NCBI RefSeq assembly: GCF_000016665.1
Contig: NC_009523.1
Span: forward strand, 1,178,001 to 1,242,000
From: Roseiflexus sp. RS-1
GTDB taxonomy: Bacteria; Chloroflexota; Chloroflexia; Chloroflexales; Roseiflexaceae
Reading direction: 5' to 3'
DNA: 64,000 bases
The notes beneath the pieces were generated by a model. It ran no database searches, was not told where the DNA came from, and worked only from the letters and a program-made list of their open reading frames with translations. This document shows, one piece after another, positions 25,683 to 35,855 of the stretch. Both the position numbers and the translations under genes were made by a program. Position 1 is the stretch's first letter; each line of letters begins with the position of its first letter.

Positions 25683-26771
25683 ATGAACCTGAGCGATTAC
25701 ACGTTTCAGCCAGACCTGGCGCGCGCCACGACGATTCCGGCGCGCTGGTATATCGATCCGCAGATGCTGACGATCGAGGAAGAGCGTATTTTTGGGCGCA
25801 CCTGGCAACTCGTCGGGCGGACGGAGCACGTTCGTAATCCGGGCGACTACTTTACCTGTTCGGTTATCAACGAGCCGCTGGTCGTCACCCGCGACACCGC
25901 CGGGAAATTGCACGCCTTCTACAACGTCTGCCGCCATCGCGCCGGTTCGGTCGCTGAGGGATGCGGCAATCGCAAGACACTCCAGTGCAGTTACCACGCC
26001 TGGACATACAACCTTGATGGGACGCTGCGCTCGACGCCGGAATTCGAGGGGGTGGAAGATTTTGACCGGGCGGATTATGGTTTGCGCCCCGTGCAGGTGG
26101 ATACGTGGGGTCCGTTCGTCTTTGTGAACCTTGACATGCAGGCGCCGCCGTTGCGCGAGGTGCTTGGCGCTATTCCTGAAGAGACGGCGAATATGCCACT
26201 GGAGCGCATGGGGTTCTACAAGCGGGTGGATTACGAAATTGCCTGCAACTGGAAAGTGTATGTCGATAACTATCTGGAAGGGTATCACATTCCGGTTGCG
26301 CATCCGGGGTTGTTCAAGGAAATCGATTACAAACAGTACCGTGTCGAGACGTTCCGCTACTACTCGAAGCAGCACGCACCGATCCGCGAAAATCCCGATT
26401 CGCTCTACCGGCGGCACCTGGAAGAAGGCGCGCCCGCGCAGGCGCTCTACTACTGGATCTTTCCCAACCTGATGCTCAATATCTATCCGGACAATCTCCA
26501 GATCAACATCATTCTGCCGCTGGGACACGAGCGAACGCTGACGATTTTCGAGTGGTATGTTCTCGATGTTGATCGCCCCGAAGTGGCGGAAGAGTTTCAC
26601 CGCTCGTTCAAGTTCAGCGACGTGGTGCAGAAGGAAGACATCGAGATCTGCGAGGCGGTGCAGAAGCGGCTGCGATCACGCTCCTACAACGTTGGGCGCT
26701 TTTCGGTGCTCCGTGAGAACGGCGTGCACCACTTCCACGGATTGCTCGCCGAATATCTGCAGCGCGCCTGA
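25683..26771 (+). CDS. Rieske non-haem iron oxygenase, large subunit
   Basis: A 362-residue ring-hydroxylating-type oxygenase. The Rieske 2Fe-2S ligands are in VCRHRAGSV and CSYHAWTY (residues 81-107). The mononuclear iron site is NYLEGYHIPVAHPG with two histidines. The size and the ending EYLQRA fit the group that includes glycine betaine, carnitine and choline monooxygenases. No reductase or beta subunit is adjacent. The substrate cannot be fixed from the sequence. A good promoter lies upstream. Its last 39 bases were copied into the tandem duplication that carries the Uma2 genes; the stop directly abuts the convergent Uma2 gene. Confidence 0.9.
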   Translation: MNLSDYTFQPDLARATTIPARWYIDPQMLTIEEERIFGRTWQLVGRTEHVRNPGDYFTCSVINEPLVVTRDTAGKLHAFYNVCRHRAGSVAEGCGNRKTLQCSYHAWTYNLDGTLRSTPEFEGVEDFDRADYGLRPVQVDTWGPFVFVNLDMQAPPLREVLGAIPEETANMPLERMGFYKRVDYEIACNWKVYVDNYLEGYHIPVAHPGLFKEIDYKQYRVETFRYYSKQHAPIRENPDSLYRRHLEEGAPAQALYYWIFPNLMLNIYPDNLQINIILPLGHERTLTIFEWYVLDVDRPEVAEEFHRSFKFSDVVQKEDIEICEAVQKRLRSRSYNVGRFSVLRENGVHHFHGLLAEYLQRA

Positions 26772-27365
26772 TTACCCGAACAGCAGGTCGGTCGCCACGT
26801 TCCAGCCGGGGATGACCTGGCTCGGAATGACCGCCTGCCCGCGATAGACGTGTTCGGCGCGGTACGCCCCGCCGACCAGGGTGAGCAACTCAACCGCGCG
26901 ATGCCCTGGATCGGCGATCCAGTATTCGCGGATTCCGGCGGCGGCGTACAGGTCGCGCTTCTCGCGCCGGTCGTAACTGGCGGTGCCGGGTGAAACCACC
27001 TCCACCACCAGGTCTGGCGGTCCCACGATCCGTTGCGTCGTGATCGTCGCGGCGCCACCGTTCAGAATGACCACAACATCTGGCTGGACGACGGTCACCG
27101 GACTGAGTTCGACATCGAGCGGCGCTGTGAAGACCCGGCCATGCCCTGCGGCTTCGATGAAGACGAAAAAGTGGTGGGCAATGCGCAACGCTGCAGCCTG
27201 ATGTTCCGGGTTCGGGGCAGGCGCCATACGCAGGTCTCCCTCGATCAGTTCATAGCGCTGCCCGTCCTCCGGCAGGCGCTCATAGTCGGCCACCGTCCAC
27301 CGTCCGCCGGGAGGTGGCGGCAGATGTGCAGCCGGTCCTGCCACAGGAAGAATGTCAACCGTCAT
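26772..27365 (-). CDS. Uma2 family nuclease-fold protein, copy 1
   Basis: A 197-residue Uma2 (DUF820) protein with a PD-(D/E)XK-type fold. The family patterns are WTVADYERLPEDGQRYELIEGDL, then VVQPDVVVIL, PDLVVEVVSPGTASYDRREKRDLYAAAGIREYWIAD. Such genes are greatly expanded in cyanobacteria and Chloroflexota; their cellular role is unsettled. I start at the ATG at 27365. It differs from its tandem neighbour mainly in one helix (HQAAALRIAHHFFVFIEAAG). The Rieske gene's stop codon abuts its own stop codon on the other strand. Confidence 0.85.
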   Translation of the reverse strand: MTVDILPVAGPAAHLPPPPGGRWTVADYERLPEDGQRYELIEGDLRMAPAPNPEHQAAALRIAHHFFVFIEAAGHGRVFTAPLDVELSPVTVVQPDVVVILNGGAATITTQRIVGPPDLVVEVVSPGTASYDRREKRDLYAAAGIREYWIADPGHRAVELLTLVGGAYRAEHVYRGQAVIPSQVIPGWNVATDLLFG

Positions 27366-27434
27366 AGACGCCATCCAGTCACAGGGATATGGTCTTTCCA
27401 CGGGTTGCTCGCCGAATATCTGCAACGTGCGTGA

Positions 27435-28028
27435 TTATCCGAACAGCAGGTCGGTCGCCACGTTCCAGCCGGGGATGACCTGGCTCGGAATGACCGCCTG
27501 CCCGCGATAGACGTGTTCGGCGCGGTACGCCCCGCCGACCAGGGTGAGCAACTCAACCGCGCGATGCCCCGGATCGGCGATCCAGTATTCGCGGATTCCG
27601 GCGGCGGCGTACAGGTCGCGCTTCTCGCGCCGGTCGTAACTGGCGGTGCCGGGGGATACCACTTCCACCACCAGGTCTGGCGGTCCCACGATCCGTTGCG
27701 TCGTGATCGTCGCGGCGCCGCCGTTCAGAATGACCACGATATCCGACTGGACGATGGTCACCGGACTGAGTTCGACATCGAGCGGCGCTGTGAAGACCCG
27801 GCCATGCCCTGCTAATTGCACACATTGCATCAGGTGATAGAAGATCAGCCCACTCGCAGTCTGATGTTCCGGATTCGGGGCAGGCGCCATACGCAACTCT
27901 CCCTCGATCAGTTCATAGCGCTGCCCGTCCTCCGGCAGGCGCTCATAGTCGGCCACCGTCCACCGTCCACCGGGGGGTGGCGGTAGATGCGCAACCGGTC
28001 CTGCCACAGGAAGAATATCAACCGTCAT
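27435..28028 (-). CDS. Uma2 family nuclease-fold protein, copy 2
   Basis: A 197-residue tandem paralogue of the gene at 26772-27365. Nearly all residues agree, including the putative catalytic set in SDIVVIL, VVEVVSPGT and RREKRDLY. The divergent block is HQTASGLIFYHLMQCVQLAG, where the two copies share almost nothing in DNA or protein. I start at the ATG at 28028. Because the downstream unit (copy 1) carries the sequence next to the original Rieske gene, which copy is the parent cannot be told. Confidence 0.85.
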   Translation of the reverse strand: MTVDILPVAGPVAHLPPPPGGRWTVADYERLPEDGQRYELIEGELRMAPAPNPEHQTASGLIFYHLMQCVQLAGHGRVFTAPLDVELSPVTIVQSDIVVILNGGAATITTQRIVGPPDLVVEVVSPGTASYDRREKRDLYAAAGIREYWIADPGHRAVELLTLVGGAYRAEHVYRGQAVIPSQVIPGWNVATDLLFG

Positions 28029-28145
28029 AGACGCACATCCGGTCGCATAGGGAAGCTCTGCGACCCTGAATCCACACCATCTGCCACATTGTAGCACACG
28101 AACCTGAAACGGAAGAGGAGCCACTCTCAGGCGGGTAAGGGATTG

Positions 28146-29081
28146 CTACCCGGCTGAGGGCGCTGCCGCCTGTTCGTCGGCAGTCCGGCGTTTGGGAACG
28201 AAACGCGCCAGGATGATTCCCAATTCGTACAACAGATACATGGGAATGGCGAGCAGCAGCAGGTTGTAGGGATCGCCGGTGGGGGTGATGAACGCGGCGA
28301 TGATAAAGATAATGACGATAGCGTACCGTCGTGTCGATGCCAGGCGTGCGGCAGTGACGACGCCAAGACGCGCCATCACATACACGATTGCGGGCAACTG
28401 AAAGATCAGCCCATTCCAGAGGAGAAGCGTCGCAACGGTGCCGATGAAACTATCGACGCGCGGCTGAGTGATAATCGTCGTTCCATCGACGCCAAAACCG
28501 AGGAGAAAGCCAAGCGCCGCCGGGACGGTGAAGAACCAGCCAAACGCAACGCCTGCAATGAACAGTTCGGTGACAAACGGGAGCGCGATGAACAGCACGC
28601 GCTTTTCGTGCGGGAGCAGGCCGGGCAGAAAGAATGCCACAATCTGATAGAGCACGAAGGGCATGGCCAGCGTGATGCCGACCACCAGCGCCATACGCAT
28701 ATATGCAAAGAAGACTTCGCCGGTATCGATACCCTGCAACTGCGTGCCAGGCGGCGCCAGGTGGCGCACCAGAAAAACCGGCAGCGCTTCGCCCAGTAGC
28801 ACCGGACTGTTCACGATCCAGAACCCGATCATCGTTCCGATAGCGATCGCAACCAGCGATTTGACCAGCCGATCGCGCAGTTCCAGCAGATGAGGCACAA
28901 ACGCACGCCACACATCGCCAATACTGGTGAACTCGGTCAGGCTCGACACTGCCTCCTCGCCGTCCGCCGGAACGTCGTCCTTAATGAAGATGCGCACCAG
29001 CAGGATAACCAGCAACGGCAGGAGGATAAGGACGGTAAGGACAGTGACGATAATGATCAGTTGGGTCGATGTGAACTCCAT
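28146..29081 (-). CDS. tatC: Sec-independent translocase subunit TatC
   Basis: A 311-residue TatC, the signal-peptide receptor of the twin-arginine export system. After an extra N-terminal membrane helix (residues 7-32) come the usual six helices with the conserved FVPHLLELRDRLVKSLVAI at the start, the FFAYMRMALVVGITLAMPFVLYQ segment, FLPGLLPHEKR, and ITPTGDPYNLLLLAIPMYLLYE near the end. The extra leading helix and its acidic linker are not standard. It is 12 bp downstream of the TatA/B gene on the same strand. The system exports folded, often cofactor-loaded proteins. Confidence 0.95.
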   Translation of the reverse strand: MEFTSTQLIIIVTVLTVLILLPLLVILLVRIFIKDDVPADGEEAVSSLTEFTSIGDVWRAFVPHLLELRDRLVKSLVAIAIGTMIGFWIVNSPVLLGEALPVFLVRHLAPPGTQLQGIDTGEVFFAYMRMALVVGITLAMPFVLYQIVAFFLPGLLPHEKRVLFIALPFVTELFIAGVAFGWFFTVPAALGFLLGFGVDGTTIITQPRVDSFIGTVATLLLWNGLIFQLPAIVYVMARLGVVTAARLASTRRYAIVIIFIIAAFITPTGDPYNLLLLAIPMYLLYELGIILARFVPKRRTADEQAAAPSAG

Positions 29082-29093
29082 AGGTTCGCTTGC

Positions 29094-30002
29094 TCAGGGC
29101 AACGCCTCGACGCCGCGCGGCGGCGCCGGGGTATCATCAGGCAGCGCCTGTTCATCGTTCGACGATACTGCACCGTTGTGCAACGTTTCAGCATCACGCG
29201 CTCCGTTGAGCGCGACGGTTTCGCCCGGTGATACAGAATCGATATGCGCCTGATGGCGTTTCTCTTCCGCCATACGTTGCAGCAGGATCACACGCAGGCG
29301 GGCAAGTTCTTCTGCGATGGACGCCACCTGGCGGCTCAGGTCATCGATCCGCGCCATATCGGCGGCAAATGGCGAGTCGTCGGTCACGACGCGCGCCGGT
29401 TGCGCAGGCGGTTCGATGCGCGCGCCGCGCGCGACCGTTTCACCACCGGCAATCGTTGGCGCTGGCGGCGGCGTTGCGGCCTGCCGCGCTTCCGCGACTT
29501 CGGCAATACGCGCGCGGCGCGCGCCGATGGGACCCGGATCGACATCGAACTCCGGCAGGACGGCGCTTGCCGGTTCCTGAACGGGCGGTGCAGATACAGG
29601 AGCGTTCACTTCGGGCGCAGGCGGCGCAATCGATGGCGTGTCGGTGGATTGCGCGGTAGTATCAGGGAGTTCGATTTTAGACACAGCGGCGGCATCCTGC
29701 GCCGATTGCTCGACCAGCTTGCCAGCGTCCGCCAGATCTGAGCGTACACTTTGCAGATCCTGCCGCACACTTTCGACTTCGCGGGTCAACTCAGCGCGGA
29801 TCGCCTGCAACTCACTCTCGAGTTCCGCCCGCGCGCGCAGTACAAGCGCCGCATCCGGCGAGCGCTGGATCCAGTCGCGCACCCGTACCACGAATAGACC
29901 GGCTTGACGTGCAAACTCAGGCAGGCGCTCCGGTCCAAAGACCAGCAGCATGATCACCAGGATCAGCAGGATTTCGCCAGGACCAACTCCTAAAAGTTCC
30001 AT
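29094..30002 (-). CDS. TatA/TatB family protein with a long coiled-coil tail
   Basis: A 302-residue protein that begins with the TatA/B module: LGVGPGEILLILVIMLLVFGPERLPEFARQAG, a short membrane helix followed by an amphipathic helix. After it come about 60 residues of coiled coil (RAELESELQAIRAELTREVESVRQDLQSVRSDL), then a long Pro/Ala/Glu-rich region and a second short coiled segment (ARIDDLSRQVASIAEELARLRVILLQRMAEEKRH). TatA/B proteins are normally 60-180 residues, so the tail is unusually long. Position next to tatC and the coiled coil favour a TatB role. I start at the ATG at 30002 (MELLGVGP). Confidence 0.85.
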   Translation of the reverse strand: MELLGVGPGEILLILVIMLLVFGPERLPEFARQAGLFVVRVRDWIQRSPDAALVLRARAELESELQAIRAELTREVESVRQDLQSVRSDLADAGKLVEQSAQDAAAVSKIELPDTTAQSTDTPSIAPPAPEVNAPVSAPPVQEPASAVLPEFDVDPGPIGARRARIAEVAEARQAATPPPAPTIAGGETVARGARIEPPAQPARVVTDDSPFAADMARIDDLSRQVASIAEELARLRVILLQRMAEEKRHQAHIDSVSPGETVALNGARDAETLHNGAVSSNDEQALPDDTPAPPRGVEALP

Positions 30003-30132
30003 CGTCTGCTTCCCTGCGCCACGCGCAGCCCGGTACGCACAACAACGCCACAGCAGACCGCACAACGCCAGACTGGATCATCGGACTGGAGAATGGAGCG
30101 GCCCGCTGTGGCGATATTCGACATAAGCACGC

Positions 30133-30381
30133 TCAGGCCGCCTGCAACTTCTGCTCGATATAGTTCAGCGCGTCCTGCACCGTCATGATCTTCTCGGCAT
30201 CCTCATCGGGGATTTCGACGCCAAACGCCTCTTCGAGTTCCATGATCATCTCGACCAGATCAAGCGAATCGGCGTTGAGGTCTTCGGTAAATCGCGCCTC
30301 TGGCACGATCTTGCTTTCATCGACTCCGAGTTGTTCTGCGACGATTTTTTTGAGCCGAGACTCCATTTCGGGCGAGGGCAT
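30133..30381 (-). CDS. acpP: Acyl carrier protein
   Basis: An 82-residue acyl carrier protein with the phosphopantetheine site [17 protein letters not shown], in which Ser carries the prosthetic group, and the acidic helix 2 and 3 ([23 protein letters not shown]). A Shine-Dalgarno AAAGGAG lies 10 bases before the ATG at 30381. It is part of the minus-strand run that also holds fabG, so fatty-acid synthesis genes are spread through this cluster. No fabF follows it here, whereas acpP-fabF is a common pair. Confidence 0.95.
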   Translation of the reverse strand: MPSPEMESRLKKIVAEQLGVDESKIVPEARFTEDLNADSLDLVEMIMELEEAFGVEIPDEDAEKIMTVQDALNYIEQKLQAA

Positions 30382-30434
30382 GCATGTTCTCCTTTCAACA
30401 GCCATGATGAGCGAATGATGTGATGAATACGAGC

Positions 30435-30863
30435 CTATCCTTTGCGCCGCTCGCGATAGCGACTGACGACCGTGCCGAGGACGCCGTTGACAAACCGGCT
30501 CGAATTATCGCTGCCGTACTGCTTGGCCAGCTCCACCGCCTCGTTAATGATCGCCTTCAGCGGCGTTTTTTCCTCCTCATCGATCAGCGCCTCAAAGAGC
30601 GCAATTCGCAAAATAGCTTTATCGACGCCGGGCATCTGACTGACGGGCCAGTTCGGCGCAGTTTCTTCGATAATACGGTCCAGATATGACGCATGCTCCC
30701 AGGCGCCAAAGACCAGGCGCCGCAAAAAACGCTCCCCCTCCGGCGGAAGGCGCTCCTCTTCAAGGCGACGCGCCACGACCTGATCCGGCGAATGATCGGT
30801 CGCATCCAGTTCAAACAAAATCTGTAGCGCGATTGCGCGCACCCGGCGACGTAAACTAGCCAT
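30435..30863 (-). CDS. nusB: Transcription antitermination factor NusB
   Basis: A 142-residue helical RNA-binding protein: [22 protein letters not shown] at the N-terminus and [40 protein letters not shown], then [10 protein letters not shown], which are the family's conserved blocks. NusB with S10 binds boxA in rRNA leaders. The start overlaps the end of the Asp23-like gene by 8 bases. The pair Asp23-nusB is common in Gram-positive bacteria. Confidence 0.95.
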   Translation of the reverse strand: MASLRRRVRAIALQILFELDATDHSPDQVVARRLEEERLPPEGERFLRRLVFGAWEHASYLDRIIEETAPNWPVSQMPGVDKAILRIALFEALIDEEEKTPLKAIINEAVELAKQYGSDNSSRFVNGVLGTVVSRYRERRKG

Positions 30864-31230
30864 GGTCGCGTGTCTTTTCTACCGCAGCAACATCCACAAT
30901 CGAAATGTTGACCGCAGCAACGTCCACACCGGCCAGTTCCCGCAGCGCAGCGGCAACTGCAGCCTGCGCAGTCGCCGCGACCTCTGCCAGACGCTTCCCC
31001 GCAGCGGCAACCACTGTGCACTCAACCGTCACTCCTGCTGCGCCAAAAGCAATCGCCGCACCTGGACCGGCGGTGATCGTCGGTCCTTCCCGGACAGTCG
31101 GCGTACCTGCCAGTCGGACGATGCCCGGCGTTTCGCGGAGAGCGGCGCGCGCCAGCGCGAGCAGGACGGGCGCAGCGACCGTCACTTGTCCCGACGGTTG
31201 CGACACGATGCGTATTTCCTCCCCGTGCAT
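30856..31230 (-). CDS. Asp23/Gls24 family protein
   Basis: A 124-residue protein of the Asp23/Gls24 (DUF322) family. It shows [29 protein letters not shown], an alanine-rich central strand, [50 protein letters not shown]. Relatives (YqhY, AmaP partners) are membrane-associated or linked to acetyl-CoA carboxylase regulation and are typically encoded just before nusB, as here. The overlap of 8 bases with nusB points to coupled translation. Confidence 0.85.
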   Translation of the reverse strand: MHGEEIRIVSQPSGQVTVAAPVLLALARAALRETPGIVRLAGTPTVREGPTITAGPGAAIAFGAAGVTVECTVVAAAGKRLAEVAATAQAAVAAALRELAGVDVAAVNISIVDVAAVEKTRDHG

Positions 31231-31282
31231 GCGCTTCGACGCGGTATTCTACCGTCTTTCAGGTTCACCGTCAAGCACAATG

Positions 31283-32951
<1,669 letters not shown>

Positions 32952-32965
32952 CTGTTCCGTCTCTT

Positions 32966-33424
32966 TCAATGTCCCTGCCCCAGCAATTCGTCAACCGCTT
33001 CGCGCAGTTTCCCAATGTCGGCAAACGAACGATAGACCGAGGCGAAACGAATATAGGCAACATCATCGATGGCGCGCAACCGGCGCATGACCATATCACC
33101 GATCAGCGATGACGGCACTTCCGGCTCGTCGCGCGCCATGAGTTCGGCTTCGATGTCGTTCGCCAGCGCTTCGAGCGCCTGTGCCGGAACGGGGCGACGG
33201 TAGCATGCGGTGCGCACGCCGCGCATCAACTTTTCACGGTCGTATGGCTCGCGCTCGCCATTCTTTTTGACGACCGTAATGCTGACCATCTCGACACGCT
33301 CGTAGGTGGTGAAACGCCGCCCGCACGCTTCACACTTGCGCCGTCGGCGGATCGTTTCGCCATTGTGGAGTTTGCGTGTGTCGATGACGTCGCTGTCGGG
33401 ATGCTGACAGTAGGGGCACCGCAT
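32966..33424 (-). CDS. nrdR: Transcriptional repressor NrdR
   Basis: A 152-residue NrdR. The zinc ribbon is [17 protein letters not shown] with [19 protein letters not shown]; the ATP-cone domain follows ([29 protein letters not shown]) and ends [12 protein letters not shown]. NrdR senses ATP and dATP and represses ribonucleotide reductase genes. I start at the ATG at 33424, which gives the exact family N-terminus; the frame is open upstream. It is divergent from the SWIM gene, with about 250 bp between them. Confidence 0.96.
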   Translation of the reverse strand: MRCPYCQHPDSDVIDTRKLHNGETIRRRRKCEACGRRFTTYERVEMVSITVVKKNGEREPYDREKLMRGVRTACYRRPVPAQALEALANDIEAELMARDEPEVPSSLIGDMVMRRLRAIDDVAYIRFASVYRSFADIGKLREAVDELLGQGH

Positions 33425-33676
33425 CGGTCTTGAACCCTGGTTGCGCTCTGTTCCTTTCCTTCGACGAGGCATTATAGCATACAACCGGCGCACGGCGCAG
33501 CGGAAGGAAACCGCCGTGGCACGTGAGCGCTGCTTGTCAGTGGTGGTGAATTGAGTAGACGGACGATGGTCGGAAGACCGTAGAGCGCAAACGGCGCGGT
33601 CACACCCATCTTCCTGGACGACGTGGTACAATCCGGTATGGAAACATGCCCATTATGTGTGCCCGGAGGAGTTGAC

Positions 33677-35473
33677 GTGTCACGATTGCCGGATCTGGAT
33701 AAGCAGCAGATTCGCGAACGCGCCGGAGCGCAATCCTGGACACGCGGGCTGGCGTACTTTGCGCAGGGAGCAGTCCGCCAGGTCGTCTGGCGGGAGGGAG
33801 TCCTTACCGCTCAGGTCGTCGGTTCTCACCACGAACTGTACCGTGTGACTGTTCGCTTTGACGCGCAGGGCGCCATCATCAACGCCGAATGCACCTGCCC
33901 GTATGACTGGGGCGGCGATTGCAAGCACATTGTGGCGACTCTGCTGTACCTGCTCAACCGACCCGAGCAGGTGGAACAGCGACCAGATCTGACCAGCCTG
34001 CTTGCCCCGTTGGACGCCGAACAACTGACCAGACTCGTGGTGCAACTGGTTGCCGTGCATCCCGACCTGATCGACGATGTTGAGGAATTGCTGGCGACGC
34101 TCGCAACCCCGTCCACGAGCGCCACTGTGTCTCTGCCGGTCGATCTGGCAGTGCTGCAACGTCGGATCAGAGCCGATATGCGTCGCCTGCTCAGAGACTA
34201 CGATACCGGTGACTACTATGAGGATGTCATCGATCTGGGAGAGGCGTTGATGCCCGCAATCGAGGTCGTCGGCGATCTTTTGAGCGCCGATGATGCACGT
34301 GGCGCCCTTGCCGTTCTGGAGGCGGGAACGATTGCCTGGCTGGATGGATGCCAGTGGATCGACCACGACTCCATGGGTGACGTGATTGGGTTCGCCAGCG
34401 ATACGCTGGCGACGTGGGGCGAGCTATGGGCTGAAGCGCTGCTCCGCGCCGACCTTGAGCCGCAGGAAAGCCAGCGCTGGGCAAGAACGTTGCAGACGTG
34501 GAATGATGCTCTGGGGGGCGGATATGCGCTGCTGATCGCTGCTACGGCCGCTGAACAGGGCTGGCGCTATCCGCCTCTCGTCGCGGCAATGCAGGGTCAC
34601 CCTGGCGAGCACGGCATCTGGGAAGGAGATCGCCCCAGGTTCGCCGACAAACTCGTGACCATTCGCCTGCGTATCCTGCAAGCGCGCGGCCGCTATGAAG
34701 AGTATCTCAACCTGGCGCGGGCTGAGCGGCGATTCCTCGATTATCTGAAGATGCTCGTGACCCTGGGCAGACGTGAAGCAGCTGCGGCGGAAGCGCGCAC
34801 GTACCTGACCGATCTCGGCGACATTCTTGCCATCGCGCAAACCCTGATCGACCACGGTGACGTCGAAAAGGCGCTCGATCTGGCAACCCATGGACTGACC
34901 CTGAATGCGCCGCACCGCCAGAGAGAAGGTCTCGCCCGGTGGTTGCGTGATGAAGCAGCCCGCCATGGACGCCGTGATCTTGCGCTTCACGCTGGCTGGA
35001 TCGCACTTGGCGCGTATCCCCTGGCAGAGCATTATCGCTGGTTACGAACATGGTTGCACGACGAGTGGGATCGTCATCGTGAGCAGGCGCTGCAAACGGT
35101 CGAACTGGCATCCGCCAATATTAATAATATTGATGAGCAGGTGGAGATCTACCTTATGGAGCAGATGTTCGATAAGGCGATGGCGCTGGTTGAGAAAAAT
35201 CCGTGGTCGAGCAAACTGGGTCAGGTCATCGATGCTGTCAGGGCGACCCATCCTCGTTGGGCGTTTGAACAGTGCTATCGCCAGGCGGCTGCGATCATGG
35301 ACAGGGGGCTTGCCTCAGCGTATATCAACGCCATTACGTGGCTGCGGCAAGGACGGGACATCCTCCTCGTAAGCGGTCAGCACGATGTCTGGAATACCGT
35401 CTTGAACGATCTGATCCAGAAACACTACAAGAAATACAAATTGCGTCCTATGCTGGAGCAGTTGAGACGGTAA
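33677..35473 (+). CDS. SWIM zinc-finger protein
   Basis: A protein of about 598 residues. The SWIM motif is AECTCPYDWGGDCKHIVATLLYL (CxC then CxH), preceded by ARGLAYFAQGAV-like text typical of SWIM proteins. The rest is a helical repeat domain similar to the bacterial SWIM-associated region, with no ATPase motif. SWIM domains bind DNA or protein, and some partner SNF2 helicases, but no helicase lies beside it. The GTG at 33677 is preferred because CGGAGGAG stands 6 bases upstream. An upstream ATG at 33638 would add 13 residues. Confidence 0.8.
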   Translation: MSRLPDLDKQQIRERAGAQSWTRGLAYFAQGAVRQVVWREGVLTAQVVGSHHELYRVTVRFDAQGAIINAECTCPYDWGGDCKHIVATLLYLLNRPEQVEQRPDLTSLLAPLDAEQLTRLVVQLVAVHPDLIDDVEELLATLATPSTSATVSLPVDLAVLQRRIRADMRRLLRDYDTGDYYEDVIDLGEALMPAIEVVGDLLSADDARGALAVLEAGTIAWLDGCQWIDHDSMGDVIGFASDTLATWGELWAEALLRADLEPQESQRWARTLQTWNDALGGGYALLIAATAAEQGWRYPPLVAAMQGHPGEHGIWEGDRPRFADKLVTIRLRILQARGRYEEYLNLARAERRFLDYLKMLVTLGRREAAAAEARTYLTDLGDILAIAQTLIDHGDVEKALDLATHGLTLNAPHRQREGLARWLRDEAARHGRRDLALHAGWIALGAYPLAEHYRWLRTWLHDEWDRHREQALQTVELASANINNIDEQVEIYLMEQMFDKAMALVEKNPWSSKLGQVIDAVRATHPRWAFEQCYRQAAAIMDRGLASAYINAITWLRQGRDILLVSGQHDVWNTVLNDLIQKHYKKYKLRPMLEQLRR

Positions 35474-35499
35474 CGTTGGAACGCACATTCCAACGCGCT

Positions 35500-35760
35500 A
35501 TTATGGTCTTTGAATACATAGTCCGCTCTCTCCCGTGCAGGCGGGCTTTGTCCTGCATAGTCGAGGGCTTCTCGTAGCCGATAGCCGATGGTCGATAGCC
35601 GATGGTCGATAGTCGATAGCCGATAGCCGACAACCGAATGGTTAACAGGGTCACCGTTGGAGTTCGCGTGGCGCGCAGGCGGGCTTCGCATTCCATAGCC
35701 GAGGGCTTTAGCCCGACGGCTGGCGCGGGATAGCGGATTTATTTCTCAATCTCCATTTTA
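35500..35760. mobile_element. MITE-like element, family II, copy 2 (expanded)
   Basis: It begins TTATGGTCTTTGAATACATAGTCCGC and ends GCGGATTTATTTCTCAATCTCCAT, the same ends as copy 1 (17313-17448). The interior GCAGGCGGGCTT..ATAGCCGAGGGCTT occurs twice, separated by a heptamer array, so the copy appears to have been partly duplicated. Confidence 0.6.
35574..35636. repeat. Heptanucleotide tandem array (ATAGCCG/ATGGTCG type)
   Basis: Nine consecutive 7-bp units, mostly ATAGCCG or ATGGTCG, stand inside the family II element. There is no gene here. Confidence 0.85.
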
Positions 35761-35855
35761 GTGGCGCCGTCACCGTCAAACTGTCAACCGATGGTGCATC
35801 AACTACGAAGAAACCGGTTGTCGGGAGGGCGCGCACCCCACGACATGTCCGACGT

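Larger units (their letters stand above)
26733..28050. repeat. Tandem segmental duplication (two units of about 660 bp)
   Basis: Unit 1 (about 26733-27395) and unit 2 (about 27396-28050) are nearly identical. Each contains the last 39 bases of the Rieske coding sequence on the plus strand and a complete Uma2 gene on the minus strand. The only strongly different block is 27150-27197 versus 27813-27860. Confidence 0.85.

Noticed and set aside
26772-28028. Uma2 pair as a restriction system
   Set aside because: No methyltransferase or specificity gene is adjacent, and Uma2 proteins are common housekeeping-type paralogues in such genomes.
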